From positions 1-32,171 of the forward strand of contig CANQJO010000020.1 of NCBI GenBank assembly GCA_947624255.1: a stretch of 32,171 nucleotides of DNA. Reading direction: 5' to 3'. The notes below the pieces were generated by a model. The model was not told the DNA's origin and did no database searches. It worked only from the letters and a program-made list of their open reading frames with translations. Of this stretch, positions 1-7,661 are shown in pieces. The stretch's first letter is position 1, and every line of letters starts with the position of its first letter. A program made the translations under genes and the position numbers. This DNA comes from an uncultured Ruminococcus sp. Its GTDB lineage: Bacteria; Bacillota; Clostridia; Oscillospirales; Ruminococcaceae.

Positions 1-2
1 AG

Positions 3-131
3 CGGAATTGTATTGAAAGACTGTTTCGTTGGCTTAAAGCGTTTCGTAGAGTCTGTACCGGATATGATAAACTTGATCTTATCTTCCTCTCGTTCATTCA
101 GATCGCTTCTATATTTACTTGGATCAAATAG
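3..131 (+). CDS. IS5-family transposase, C-terminal fragment (cut by window edge)
   Basis: An open frame enters from the left edge and ends at TAG 129-131, giving 42 residues. They include NCIERLFRWLKAFRR, then GYDKLDLIFLSFIQIA, and end TWIK. This is the usual C-terminal end of IS5-group DDE transposases, where the E of the N-x-I-E-R-x-F motif is the last catalytic acidic residue. Only the tail is in the window, so intactness of the element cannot be judged. The bases just after the stop (GTGTCAACACGCAC, 131-144) may belong to the right terminal repeat of the element, but the left end is needed to confirm this. Codons and base composition do not differ strikingly from the neighbours. Confidence 0.75.
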   Translation, partial: RNCIERLFRWLKAFRRVCTGYDKLDLIFLSFIQIASIFTWIK

Positions 132-162
132 TGTCAACACGCACTAAACACTAAAAACAAAT

Positions 163-208
163 AAGCGTAGAGTTTACGGAGATTTCCATAAATTCTACGC
201 TTTTCTTT
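163..208 (+). terminator. Rho-independent terminator after the transposase
   Basis: A 14-bp stem with one G-T wobble pairs AAGCGTAGAGTTTA (163-176) with TAAATTCTACGCTT (189-202). The loop is 12 nt, and the run TTCTTTT follows. It would end transcription from the transposase and could also shield the convergent EAL gene. The rest of 209-395 is AT-rich with no gene or clear signal that I can see. Confidence 0.75.
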
Positions 209-395
209 TGACAACTTAATTTGTTTAATTATTTATTTTTTCTCACTTTTTCACATTTGATTATCGCCCGTTTTTCTGTGAATTTCAATTTTGTCAAGTC
301 TTTTCTCACCTTTTTTCGGGTTTTTACATTTTTGTATTCTGCTTGTCAATTCACAAAAATCAAAGATTTTCCATAGAAGCTCAGTACATCAGGCA

Positions 396-2312
396 CTATT
401 CATCACAGCCGATACTCACCGGCTCTCCCAAGCTGCTCTCTGTACGGAGGAAATCCCGGAGCTGCTCAATAGGAATAGGCTTTGAGTATTTATATCCCTG
501 AAGATACTTTGCGTTCATATCAATACAATGCTTCTCATCATTATCATCCTCAACGCCCTCAAACAGGACAGCATAATCCAACTGGCTGAAAACTCCGGCA
601 AAGGCACTCACCATGTACCGTGAGGAGTCATTTTTTGCCGATTCAACCAACATAGAGCGGTCAAACTTTATAATGTCAAACGGAAGCTCCATAATACGCT
701 CAAAATTAGAGTAGCCTGTTCCGAAATCGTCAAGATAGAACTTCATGCCAAGCTGCTGAAGCTGGGTGATGCGTGTCTTCATCATATTGAAATCCGTTTC
801 ACAGCGGCTTTCGGTGATCTCAATGGCGATCTTGTCATATGGGATATGATTGTTTTCAACGATCTGCTGAACTTCACTGCAAAAAGTATCATAGCGGATA
901 TCAATGACGGAAAAATTCACTGAGATACGGCTGAACTGATATCCCTGACTGATGAGATTTCTCACCTCTACGCAGGTTTTGTTCAGAATGATAAGACTCA
1001 GAGTATGAACCATATTGAACTGCTCTGCAAGGGGGATAAACACATCGGGATAGATCATTCCCATTTCAGGGAGGTTTATACGCATAAGTGCCTCAGCGGT
1101 ATCATATGCTCCGGTGAGGATATTGTACACAGGCTGACAGTATACAAGAACACGCTCATCGTTGAGATCCTTTTTCTTTATTATATCCTCCAGTTGGCTG
1201 AGAATGTAGCTGCTGGAGCAGAAACGCTTGATGTCATCGCCGTTCACTCTGTGAACGACATTGTAGGGAGAGGTATTCTCGATGAAATCAATGAGCTTGA
1301 CATACTCGGAAGCATGAGCGATCTCAGGTGTAGTTTCAAGAACTGTTATCTTGTAATCTATCTTATACTGTTCATACATCTCCATGAATGAGTCGATGAG
1401 TTTCTGTATACTTTTTTCATAATTCCTGTCGGAGTGCTCGTTTATCGCAAGGATAAACCTGTCTCCGGGAAACTGATAAATTATGCCGTGACGGACGTTT
1501 TTTCTCAGAAAACAGAAGAAATCGTCCTCCAACTGCTTTGATTTGCTCAATGCCTTTGAAAAATCCATAAGGCTGCAGCTTATCATCAAAACAGATCTTT
1601 TGCTGTCAAGATTCTTGTCGAGGTCGCTGTAGAAATAGTCATCTGAAACAAGACCGGAATCAATTTTGAACGGATTTGAATGGAAAACGAATATGATCCC
1701 GAGCAGAGGAATGAAGTACATTATAGCTGTGAACGAGATCTGTCTGAACACGATCTGAATGAAGGATATTAACACGGAGACAGAATTGACAGCCATCAAT
1801 CCCCGGAATACAGGCTTGATTATTCTGCTGCGCCGTATGATGAACATGGAAAATACCTGTATCATGAGCAGCCAGTACAGTATGATGTAGAGGTTTATCC
1901 CCTGGTGGATCTGTGAATTTTCGATATAAAATCCCCGGTGAAAAACAGTGCCGAGGATATCCAGCACACACGTCACACCGAGGACTGTCAGAGTTCCTGT
2001 TTTATGTCTGCGAATCTTAGCCTTCGGTATCCAGAGAGGCTCACGCATATAGAGAATATACATAAACAGTGACAGTGACAGTGCGGTATAGTGAATAAAT
2101 CGCAGAGGATACACTAATACAGGATCGGGAGAATTACTTTCTGCAAGTGCGTGGAAAGCAATGCCGCTGCCGGAGGATATCCAGAGAGCGACCAGCATTC
2201 CGGTAGTAAGGCGTACTCCATGATTATTCCTGAAGGTATGTATAAGGAGTATTCCCAGCGTAACGCAAAGCGCAGCAACTATAATGTCGCCTATCGGATT
2301 ATATGTATACAT
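396..2312 (-). CDS. 7TM membrane protein with degenerate GGDEF and intact EAL domain (c-di-GMP phosphodiesterase)
   Basis: This 638-residue protein probably hydrolyses cyclic di-GMP. Residues about 7-215 form seven hydrophobic segments, a membrane sensor. A GGDEF-like domain follows at about 235-370, but the catalytic signature is replaced by PGDRF at 282-286, so cyclase activity is unlikely. The EAL domain (about 385-630) keeps the catalytic set: EAL at 407-409, VNFS, EITES, DDFGTGYS, KFDRS, EGVE and LQGY. It should therefore be an active phosphodiesterase, possibly tuned by nucleotide binding to the dead GGDEF domain. The start has the site GGAGGTG 8 nt upstream and a strong promoter at 2383-2411. 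It is transcribed alone. The signal sensed by the 7TM part is unknown. Confidence 0.88.
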   Translation of the reverse strand: MYTYNPIGDIIVAALCVTLGILLIHTFRNNHGVRLTTGMLVALWISSGSGIAFHALAESNSPDPVLVYPLRFIHYTALSLSLFMYILYMREPLWIPKAKIRRHKTGTLTVLGVTCVLDILGTVFHRGFYIENSQIHQGINLYIILYWLLMIQVFSMFIIRRSRIIKPVFRGLMAVNSVSVLISFIQIVFRQISFTAIMYFIPLLGIIFVFHSNPFKIDSGLVSDDYFYSDLDKNLDSKRSVLMISCSLMDFSKALSKSKQLEDDFFCFLRKNVRHGIIYQFPGDRFILAINEHSDRNYEKSIQKLIDSFMEMYEQYKIDYKITVLETTPEIAHASEYVKLIDFIENTSPYNVVHRVNGDDIKRFCSSSYILSQLEDIIKKKDLNDERVLVYCQPVYNILTGAYDTAEALMRINLPEMGMIYPDVFIPLAEQFNMVHTLSLIILNKTCVEVRNLISQGYQFSRISVNFSVIDIRYDTFCSEVQQIVENNHIPYDKIAIEITESRCETDFNMMKTRITQLQQLGMKFYLDDFGTGYSNFERIMELPFDIIKFDRSMLVESAKNDSSRYMVSAFAGVFSQLDYAVLFEGVEDDNDEKHCIDMNAKYLQGYKYSKPIPIEQLRDFLRTESSLGEPVSIGCDE

Positions 2313-2382
2313 TGCCGGTCACCTCCGATCAGATTTTATTTACACTAATTCCCAATTTTGAATATTACTATTATTTAGAACA

Positions 2383-2411
2383 ATTATACACTATTAAATA
2401 AAAAAAGTCAA
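2383..2411 (-). promoter_or_regulatory. Promoter of the EAL-domain gene
   Basis: On the minus strand TTGACT (2406-2411) and TATAAT (2383-2388) are separated by exactly 17 bp. This is near-perfect sigma-70/SigA spacing, about 70 nt upstream of the ATG at 2312. Confidence 0.8.
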
Positions 2412-2441
2412 TGGTTTATCGTGAAATTCCACAAAATATAC

Positions 2442-2475
2442 AAAAAAAGCTCTCCACTTTTGTATATGGAGAGCT
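2442..2475 (-). terminator. Terminator of the greA-lysS operon
   Basis: A perfect 9-bp stem AGCTCTCCA/TGGAGAGCT (2448-2456 with 2467-2475) is followed, on the minus strand, by a run of seven T (2442-2448). It lies about 50 nt past the stop of the 2527-3432 gene and so closes that operon. Confidence 0.88.
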
Positions 2476-2526
2476 ATCACTATAATTTTCAGAGCATCGC
2501 TGCACGAAACTCGTCCGGCGCTGTCT

Positions 2527-3432
2527 TTACTCACTCAGGTCATTCACGATCCTTTTGAACACCTCAATATCCTTGTCTAACGTCTTCTGCACGTCATCGT
2601 CATCGCAGTAAAGCAGATCCTGAGGCTTGCGCAGCGCCATATAGAAATCATCGGAAATATCATCTGCGCCGATACGCTCTGCAAAAGGAGTTTCGCTCAA
2701 TTTGAAAAGGCAGCCGTCCACGTACGGATTATCCGGAAACATTTCCTCAAGGTCGAGATAGACCTCCTCGGGCTTTATAATATCGGTGAGCTTTTGATCT
2801 CCGATGACGAGCACCGAATCAGCCGACTGAAACTCCACGGAGAGCTTGTTATCCGTTCCGTTTTGGTAATTGGCGTAGGAATTATCGGATATTGTGATCT
2901 CATACACCGATGCAAGTATCTTTCCATTGTCATTGAAGTCGTCTGTAAATTCTTCAAGATAGTCCTGCAAACCGCTGAAACTGTTCACCTTGTCGTTGTC
3001 ACAGGCAAGCATAACAATGAGATCGGGATCCGGCTTGCTCAGAAAACTGTAGATCAGATATCCGACAATAAGAATAATGATCGTCCCGAACCCCAGCCAC
3101 CATTTGTTCTGGTAGAAGAAATTTCTCACTTTCTGCCATGGTGTCATTACAACGGGAGCAGCTTCCTCCTCGTGTATCGTTTCGCTTTCCTTGATGATGC
3201 CTTGCTTCAGACGAATAAGCTCTTTTTTTTCTTCGAGGATCCGCCGGTCATATGCCTCCTGTTTCTTTTTTTCAGCGAGTTCCACACGGCGGCGCATTTC
3301 TTCCTCAGCGGCAGCCTCCTCCTGACGGCGCTTCTCGGCAAGTTCACGGCTGACCTGAAAAACGCTTTTATTTATGTCGAGCTTTTCATCTGACTGATCG
3401 CCGGGCGCTCTTTTCTCATCGTTCTTTTTCAT
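2527..3432 (-). CDS. Single-pass membrane protein with cytoplasmic coiled coil, function unknown
   Basis: I do not recognise a family for this 301-residue protein. Residues about 26-82 are a highly charged Arg/Glu/Lys/Ala helix that should form a coiled coil in the cytoplasm. A single hydrophobic segment lies at about 111-131 after a basic stretch (type II topology). The remaining 170 residues are acidic and would lie outside the cell, with Asp-rich runs such as CDDDD. The extracellular part somewhat resembles small 'DUF' lipoprotein-like domains but has no motif I can name. The ATG overlaps the lysS stop in an ATGA, so translation is probably coupled to lysS, and the operon terminator follows at 2442-2475. 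This fixed position does not by itself give a function. Confidence 0.7.
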   Translation of the reverse strand: MKKNDEKRAPGDQSDEKLDINKSVFQVSRELAEKRRQEEAAAEEEMRRRVELAEKKKQEAYDRRILEEKKELIRLKQGIIKESETIHEEEAAPVVMTPWQKVRNFFYQNKWWLGFGTIIILIVGYLIYSFLSKPDPDLIVMLACDNDKVNSFSGLQDYLEEFTDDFNDNGKILASVYEITISDNSYANYQNGTDNKLSVEFQSADSVLVIGDQKLTDIIKPEEVYLDLEEMFPDNPYVDGCLFKLSETPFAERIGADDISDDFYMALRKPQDLLYCDDDDVQKTLDKDIEVFKRIVNDLSE

Positions 3433-5018
3433 TCCGCAGTCTTTTCAGGACGTCCGCCGTTTGCAGAGAGAGGCTTCATCGTGGGGAACAGCAGGACATC
3501 TCTTATAGATGCACTGTCAGTGAGGAGCATTACAAGTCTGTCAAGACCGAATCCCAGTCCGCCCGTAGGAGGAAGACCGTATTCAAGAGCAGTTACAAAA
3601 TCCTCGTCCACCTCGGCGTTAGCTCCCTGAGCACGTTTTGCAGCAGCCTGCTTCTCAAAGCGTTCTTTCTGATCAATAGGATCGTTCAGCTCTGAGAAAG
3701 CATTGCCCATTTCACGGCAGTAGATGAAATACTCAAATCTCTCGGTGAATGCCGGATCGGTAGGCTTTCTCTTCGCAAGGGGAGAATTTTCCACGGGATA
3801 GTCATATATAATAGTCGGCTGAATGAGCTTATCCTCAACGAAGGCATCAAAAAATGCTATGAGCACGTGTCCCTTTGTGGCATTTTCGCCCTCGTCGACC
3901 TCGACACCTTTTTCCTTAGCGCAGGCTCTTGCAGCAGCATCATCGGTCCAGTCATTATAATCAACGCCGGCATACTTCTTCACAGCCTCAGCCATAGTCA
4001 GACGCTCCCACGGCTTTTCCATGTCGATCTCCACGCCCTGATATGTTATCTTCGCCGTACCGCAGACATTTCTTGCAATAGTCCTGTACATATCCTCGAT
4101 GAGATCCATCATGCCGATGTAGTCGGTATATGCCTGATACATCTCAACAGTGGTGAACTCCGGATTGTGCGAAGTATCCATACCCTCGTTACGGAAAATG
4201 CGTCCCACCTCGTAGACTCTCTCGAAGCCGCCCACAATAAGGCGTTTGAGATAAAGCTCCGTTTCAATACGCAGATACATATCCATATCTAAAGTGTTGT
4301 GGTGCGTGACGAACGGTCTTGCTGCCGCACCTATCTCCAGTGTGTGGAGAACAGGTGTATCGACCTCGATATATCCCATATTATTGAGATAATTTCTCAC
4401 CTCGCTTATAATGCGGCTTCTCTTGATAAATGTATCCTTGACTTCGGGATTTACTATCAGATCAACATATCTCTGACGGTAGCGCATATCCTGATCTTTC
4501 AGACCGTGCCACTTCTCCGGAAGAGGCAGCAGCGACTTTGAAAGGAGCGATATCTTTTTTGCGTGAACGGAGATCTCCCCTTTCTTAGTACGGAAAACGT
4601 AGCCCTCCACGCCGATTATATCGCCTATGTCCCATTTTTTCTTGAACTGCTTGAAAAGCTCCTTGCCCACGTCATCGGAGCGCACATAGACCTGTATCCT
4701 GTCAGAGCCGTCCCTGACATCTATAAAGTTTGCCTTACCCATATCTCTCCAGCTCATGATACGTCCGGCAATGCGTACTATATTCTCATTGAGTGCGGCA
4801 AGAGCGGCAGAGCGCTTTTCCTCATCATCGCCGCAGGAGGCGAGTATCTCAGCCTCCCTGACCTCGTATTCGGTTTTAAGATCGGCAGCATGAGCCGTTA
4901 CATCAAATTTTGTGACCTGATACGGATCAATGCCGTTCTCTCTGAGAGCTGCGAGCTTACCAAGTCTGTCCTTTTTAAGGATATTTATATCCTGTTCAGA
5001 ATTTATATTTTCGTTCAT
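3429..5018 (-). CDS. lysS: Lysyl-tRNA synthetase, class II
   Basis: It charges tRNA-Lys with lysine in the cytoplasm. The protein has 529 residues. The N-terminal OB-fold anticodon-binding domain lies at about 80-165 (RIAGRIMSWRDMGKANF). The class II catalytic core carries motif 1 around 205-222, the GAAARPF lysine-site segment at 230-236, motif 2 as RIFRNEGMDTSHNPEFT at about 273-289, and motif 3 as GLGFGLDRLVML near the C-terminus. I chose ATG 5018 because AAAGGAG sits 6 nt upstream. A longer frame back to 5087 would overlap greA and has no family-like sequence. It lies 16 bp after greA and overlaps the next gene by 4 bp, so the three form one operon. The greA-lysS order is common in Firmicutes. 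Confidence 0.97.
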   Translation of the reverse strand: MNENINSEQDINILKKDRLGKLAALRENGIDPYQVTKFDVTAHAADLKTEYEVREAEILASCGDDEEKRSAALAALNENIVRIAGRIMSWRDMGKANFIDVRDGSDRIQVYVRSDDVGKELFKQFKKKWDIGDIIGVEGYVFRTKKGEISVHAKKISLLSKSLLPLPEKWHGLKDQDMRYRQRYVDLIVNPEVKDTFIKRSRIISEVRNYLNNMGYIEVDTPVLHTLEIGAAARPFVTHHNTLDMDMYLRIETELYLKRLIVGGFERVYEVGRIFRNEGMDTSHNPEFTTVEMYQAYTDYIGMMDLIEDMYRTIARNVCGTAKITYQGVEIDMEKPWERLTMAEAVKKYAGVDYNDWTDDAAARACAKEKGVEVDEGENATKGHVLIAFFDAFVEDKLIQPTIIYDYPVENSPLAKRKPTDPAFTERFEYFIYCREMGNAFSELNDPIDQKERFEKQAAAKRAQGANAEVDEDFVTALEYGLPPTGGLGFGLDRLVMLLTDSASIRDVLLFPTMKPLSANGGRPEKTAE

Positions 5019-5034
5019 AGTGACTCCTTTATCC

Positions 5035-5505
5035 TTACTTGGAGATCTCCAGCACCTCAAAGCGCAGCTCTCCGGCGGGAGCTTCAACGCTGAAGATATC
5101 TCCCACTTTTTTCTTCATTGCGGCCTTGCCGATAGGTGATTCATCAGAGATAAGACCTGCCCTCACATTGGCATGATTTGTTCCTACGATAGTGAAGGTC
5201 TCGATTTTCAGGTTATCCAGTCTTCTGATCTTTATTTTTGAGCTCATGCCTATCTCATCAACAGAGATATTTGAATCCTCAACGATCTCGGCATTATCTA
5301 TAGTATATTGCAGCTCTGCGATCTGTGCCTCGAGGATAGCCTGTTCATTTTTAGCCTCGTCATATTCAGCGTTCTCGGAAAGGTCTCCGTATGAACGTGC
5401 AACTTTCAGCCTTTCAGCGACCTCTCTGCGTCGGTTGATCTTCAGATCGTCCAGCTCAGCGACCAGCTTATCATAGCTTTCTCTTGACATTTTTTTAGCA
5501 GCCAT
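5035..5505 (-). CDS. greA: Transcription elongation factor GreA
   Basis: GreA enters the secondary channel of RNA polymerase and stimulates cleavage of backtracked transcripts. The 156-residue length is typical. The N-terminal coiled coil (about 1-75) contains the family signature SYGDLSENAEYDEAKNEQ with the acidic tip residues D and E that act at the active site. The C-terminal FKBP-like domain includes SPIGKAAMKKKVGD. The start has AAGGAG 8 nt upstream. It is the first gene of the greA-lysS operon, with a consensus promoter at 5569-5597. Confidence 0.97.
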   Translation of the reverse strand: MAAKKMSRESYDKLVAELDDLKINRRREVAERLKVARSYGDLSENAEYDEAKNEQAILEAQIAELQYTIDNAEIVEDSNISVDEIGMSSKIKIRRLDNLKIETFTIVGTNHANVRAGLISDESPIGKAAMKKKVGDIFSVEAPAGELRFEVLEISK

Positions 5506-5529
5506 ATCAAAATCTCCTTACGTTGTTTT

Positions 5530-5555
5530 CCTCCGGAAAAACTTTCTGCCGGAGG
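5530..5555 (-). promoter_or_regulatory. Hairpin in the greA leader
   Basis: CCTCCGG (5530-5536) and CCGGAGG (5549-5555) form a perfect 7-bp stem within the roughly 55-nt leader of greA. It begins a few bases after the predicted transcription start. It may stabilise the 5' end. The CCTCC arm could also compete for the real AAGGAG site downstream. Confidence 0.45.
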
Positions 5556-5568
5556 TATATTACATTTA

Positions 5569-5597
5569 ATTATAATATATTTCACAAGAATTGTCAA
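5569..5597 (-). promoter_or_regulatory. Consensus promoter of greA-lysS
   Basis: On the minus strand TTGACA (5592-5597) and TATAAT (5569-5574) are exactly 17 bp apart. Both hexamers are perfect matches, so strong housekeeping expression of the operon is expected. Confidence 0.88.
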
Positions 5598-5684
5598 GTA
5601 CCAATAAAGTATTTTTTATAAAAATATACTAAGCTCTGTAAAAATCGCACAAAATAACGCTCACACGGCTCGTGCAGTGCCGCC

Positions 5685-6791
5685 CTATATTATTTTATTC
5701 CGAAGATATGTAAAACCAAGAAGCAGAATGAGCAATCCGAAGTTTATCATCGAAAATACTGCCATAAAGCGTCCTGTTTGTGCTCCCTCCGACTTTCTGT
5801 AGAATTGAAACGAGATCAGACTTGCAAGTGAAGCGATAAGTGTTCCAAGACCTCCGAGATTTACCCCAAGAAGCAAATCTGTGCCGTTATTTGTGAACTC
5901 CGAAAGCATTACGGCAGTGGGAACGTTACTGATGATCTGTGAAAGTCCGGCGGCAGTCCAAATCTCTCTGCCGCTTATTATCCGGGCGAAAAAACTGCTG
6001 ACACCATCTATTCGTGCGGCATTTCCCACAAAGACGAAAAAAGCCGCAAATGTTGCAAGGAGAGCATAATCGACCTTCAGAAGCAGCGAACGATCAAAGA
6101 TCAGTGCGGTGAAAAACGCCGCTGCAAGGCATACATACGCCGGGATAACTCTGAATACGCAAAGCAGACATAACACGAACAGGGCAGAATACACCACCGC
6201 TTTTTTTGTCGGTATGCTGCTGCCGTGCTTTTCAGCGGCAAAACATTTTTTCTTCGGAAGAATAAACGAAAGACTTATAAGGCATATGAGGCTGACCGCT
6301 CCGGCAGGAAGCATCGTTTTGAGAAAAGCTCCTACTGTAAGTCCGAATTTATCATAGATAAAAAGATTCTGGGGATTTCCTATGGGAGTCATCATACTGC
6401 CGAGATTGGCGGCTGCTGTTTCAAGAACTATGGTAAGAATACGGCTTTTTTCATCGGGAATATTTTTGAATATAAGTATTGTCAGCGGCACAAATGTGAG
6501 CAGAGCAACATCATTTGTAACAAGCATAGATGTGAAAAAGCATATTAGCGTGAGGATCGCTCCGAGAGTGCGGACACTGCCTGCTTTTTTCAGGATAAAG
6601 CCTGTCATTGCATCAAAAATGCCGATGCTGCGGAATCCTGCCACAGCCGTCATGAGTGAGAATAACTGTATCAGCACAGTTGTATTGCAGTAGCCGAGAT
6701 ATTCTCTGTCCGGTGGAACGATGGGAATGGTGAGGATCGCTGCAATTGCGGCTATCACAAGAACAGGCTGAGACCTGATAAATTTTTTCAT
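5685..6791 (-). CDS. ArsB/SLC13-type membrane permease
   Basis: This 368-residue protein is hydrophobic throughout, with about ten membrane segments. It looks like the ion transporter superfamily that includes ArsB, NhaD and citrate/anion permeases. Features are the N-terminal VLVIAAIAAI segment, the conserved VTNDVALLTFVPLTI motif at about 92-106, a repeat-like GSMMTPIGNPQN motif near 152-163, and a second-half SNVPTAVMLSEFT segment. The TNDVALL and PIGNPQN motifs mark the two inverted repeats of the fold. The substrate cannot be told from sequence, and there are no arsR or arsC genes nearby to favour arsenite. AAAGGAG lies about 12 nt before the ATG, a slightly long gap. The gene stands alone and is divergent from the operon at 6889. 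Confidence 0.82.
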   Translation of the reverse strand: MKKFIRSQPVLVIAAIAAILTIPIVPPDREYLGYCNTTVLIQLFSLMTAVAGFRSIGIFDAMTGFILKKAGSVRTLGAILTLICFFTSMLVTNDVALLTFVPLTILIFKNIPDEKSRILTIVLETAAANLGSMMTPIGNPQNLFIYDKFGLTVGAFLKTMLPAGAVSLICLISLSFILPKKKCFAAEKHGSSIPTKKAVVYSALFVLCLLCVFRVIPAYVCLAAAFFTALIFDRSLLLKVDYALLATFAAFFVFVGNAARIDGVSSFFARIISGREIWTAAGLSQIISNVPTAVMLSEFTNNGTDLLLGVNLGGLGTLIASLASLISFQFYRKSEGAQTGRFMAVFSMINFGLLILLLGFTYLRNKII

Positions 6792-6888
6792 AACAATATG
6801 TAACTCCTTTTGAAATTTGCCTCCGGAGCACGTCTGATGTCATATACTGAGAATCCGCAGAATACAATTGAAACAAGGAGGCGATCTT

Positions 6889-7659
6889 ATGGATAAAAAT
6901 GAGCTTGGATCACAGGCTGAAAAATACAAGCGTGAAATGATGAGACTTTACGGCAGAAGTACATCAGCTCCTGAGGCGAATGAAAACTCCGCCAATGATG
7001 CGGCAGACAGACGTGTGCAGCAGACAGAAGCTGATCGGTATCCGGATGATGTTTTCGATAGCAGCATTGCCGCCCCCGATAATAAGGTACTGCGCAGAAA
7101 TACCTCACCTGCCGGAACAGATATGCTTCAGGATTACAATGACCGCTACCCGGAGCCCGATCTCTCAGAGCTGGAAAGCGATTACGGCGAGATCCCCGAT
7201 CCCGAAAATATTGAACCACCGGCATACTTTGATGAGCAAAGTCTCGGCAGCTCAAAGGGATTCATACAGGTAAATGTCAGAACAGGTGATGAGTCAGGCA
7301 CAGTTCCCAATGCGACAGTCATGGTGACTGCCGTTGTCGATGGTAATCGTGTTATTTTTGCTGCGGGACTGACTAACCGAAACGGTACTACACGTAAATT
7401 TGAAGTCCCCGTACCGGCTCCGGAGTATTCCCTTTCCCCTGATTCTGACGTACGTCCGTACAGCCTCTTTGATGTGAGCGTGACTGCCGCAGGATTTTTC
7501 AACTCCAGAAGTGTTGATGTTCCTGTTTTCTCAGGAGTGACTTCGATCCAGAATTTTAATATGATACCCGTCCCGCTTTTTATGGACTCTTCAGATGAAA
7601 CTGTGACTTATTTCAATCAGGAGCCGAATTTTCGGGATCCGGCAGTAACAGGAGGCTGA
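6889..7659 (+). CDS. Beta-rich protein with carboxypeptidase-regulatory-like domain, first gene of peptidoglycan-binding operon
   Basis: The protein has 256 residues. The first 115 or so are polar, acidic and probably disordered. From about 120 to 235 a beta-sandwich is suggested by a pattern typical of carboxypeptidase-regulatory or Ig-like folds: FIQVNVRTGDE, PNATVMVTAVVDG, a TNRNGTT turn, then FDVSVTAAGF. No signal peptide, membrane segment or anchoring motif is seen. I chose ATG 6889, with GGAGG 7 nt upstream, over a TTG at 6868. The stop is 2 nt before the next gene, a SpoIID-like peptidoglycan-binding protein, so the two are translationally linked. A structural role with the other two proteins is likely but unproven. 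Confidence 0.72.
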   Translation: MDKNELGSQAEKYKREMMRLYGRSTSAPEANENSANDAADRRVQQTEADRYPDDVFDSSIAAPDNKVLRRNTSPAGTDMLQDYNDRYPEPDLSELESDYGEIPDPENIEPPAYFDEQSLGSSKGFIQVNVRTGDESGTVPNATVMVTAVVDGNRVIFAAGLTNRNGTTRKFEVPVPAPEYSLSPDSDVRPYSLFDVSVTAAGFFNSRSVDVPVFSGVTSIQNFNMIPVPLFMDSSDETVTYFNQEPNFRDPAVTGG

Positions 7660-7661
7660 TC

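Noticed and set aside
5615..5684. Terminator after the permease gene
   Set aside because: The possible stems in the GC-rich patch near 5660-5682 are broken and there is no clear T-run next to them.
6792..6888. Promoters in the divergent gap between the permease and the peptidoglycan-binding operon
   Set aside because: Only weak matches (TATGAC, TACAAT) without proper -35 boxes; not reported as features.
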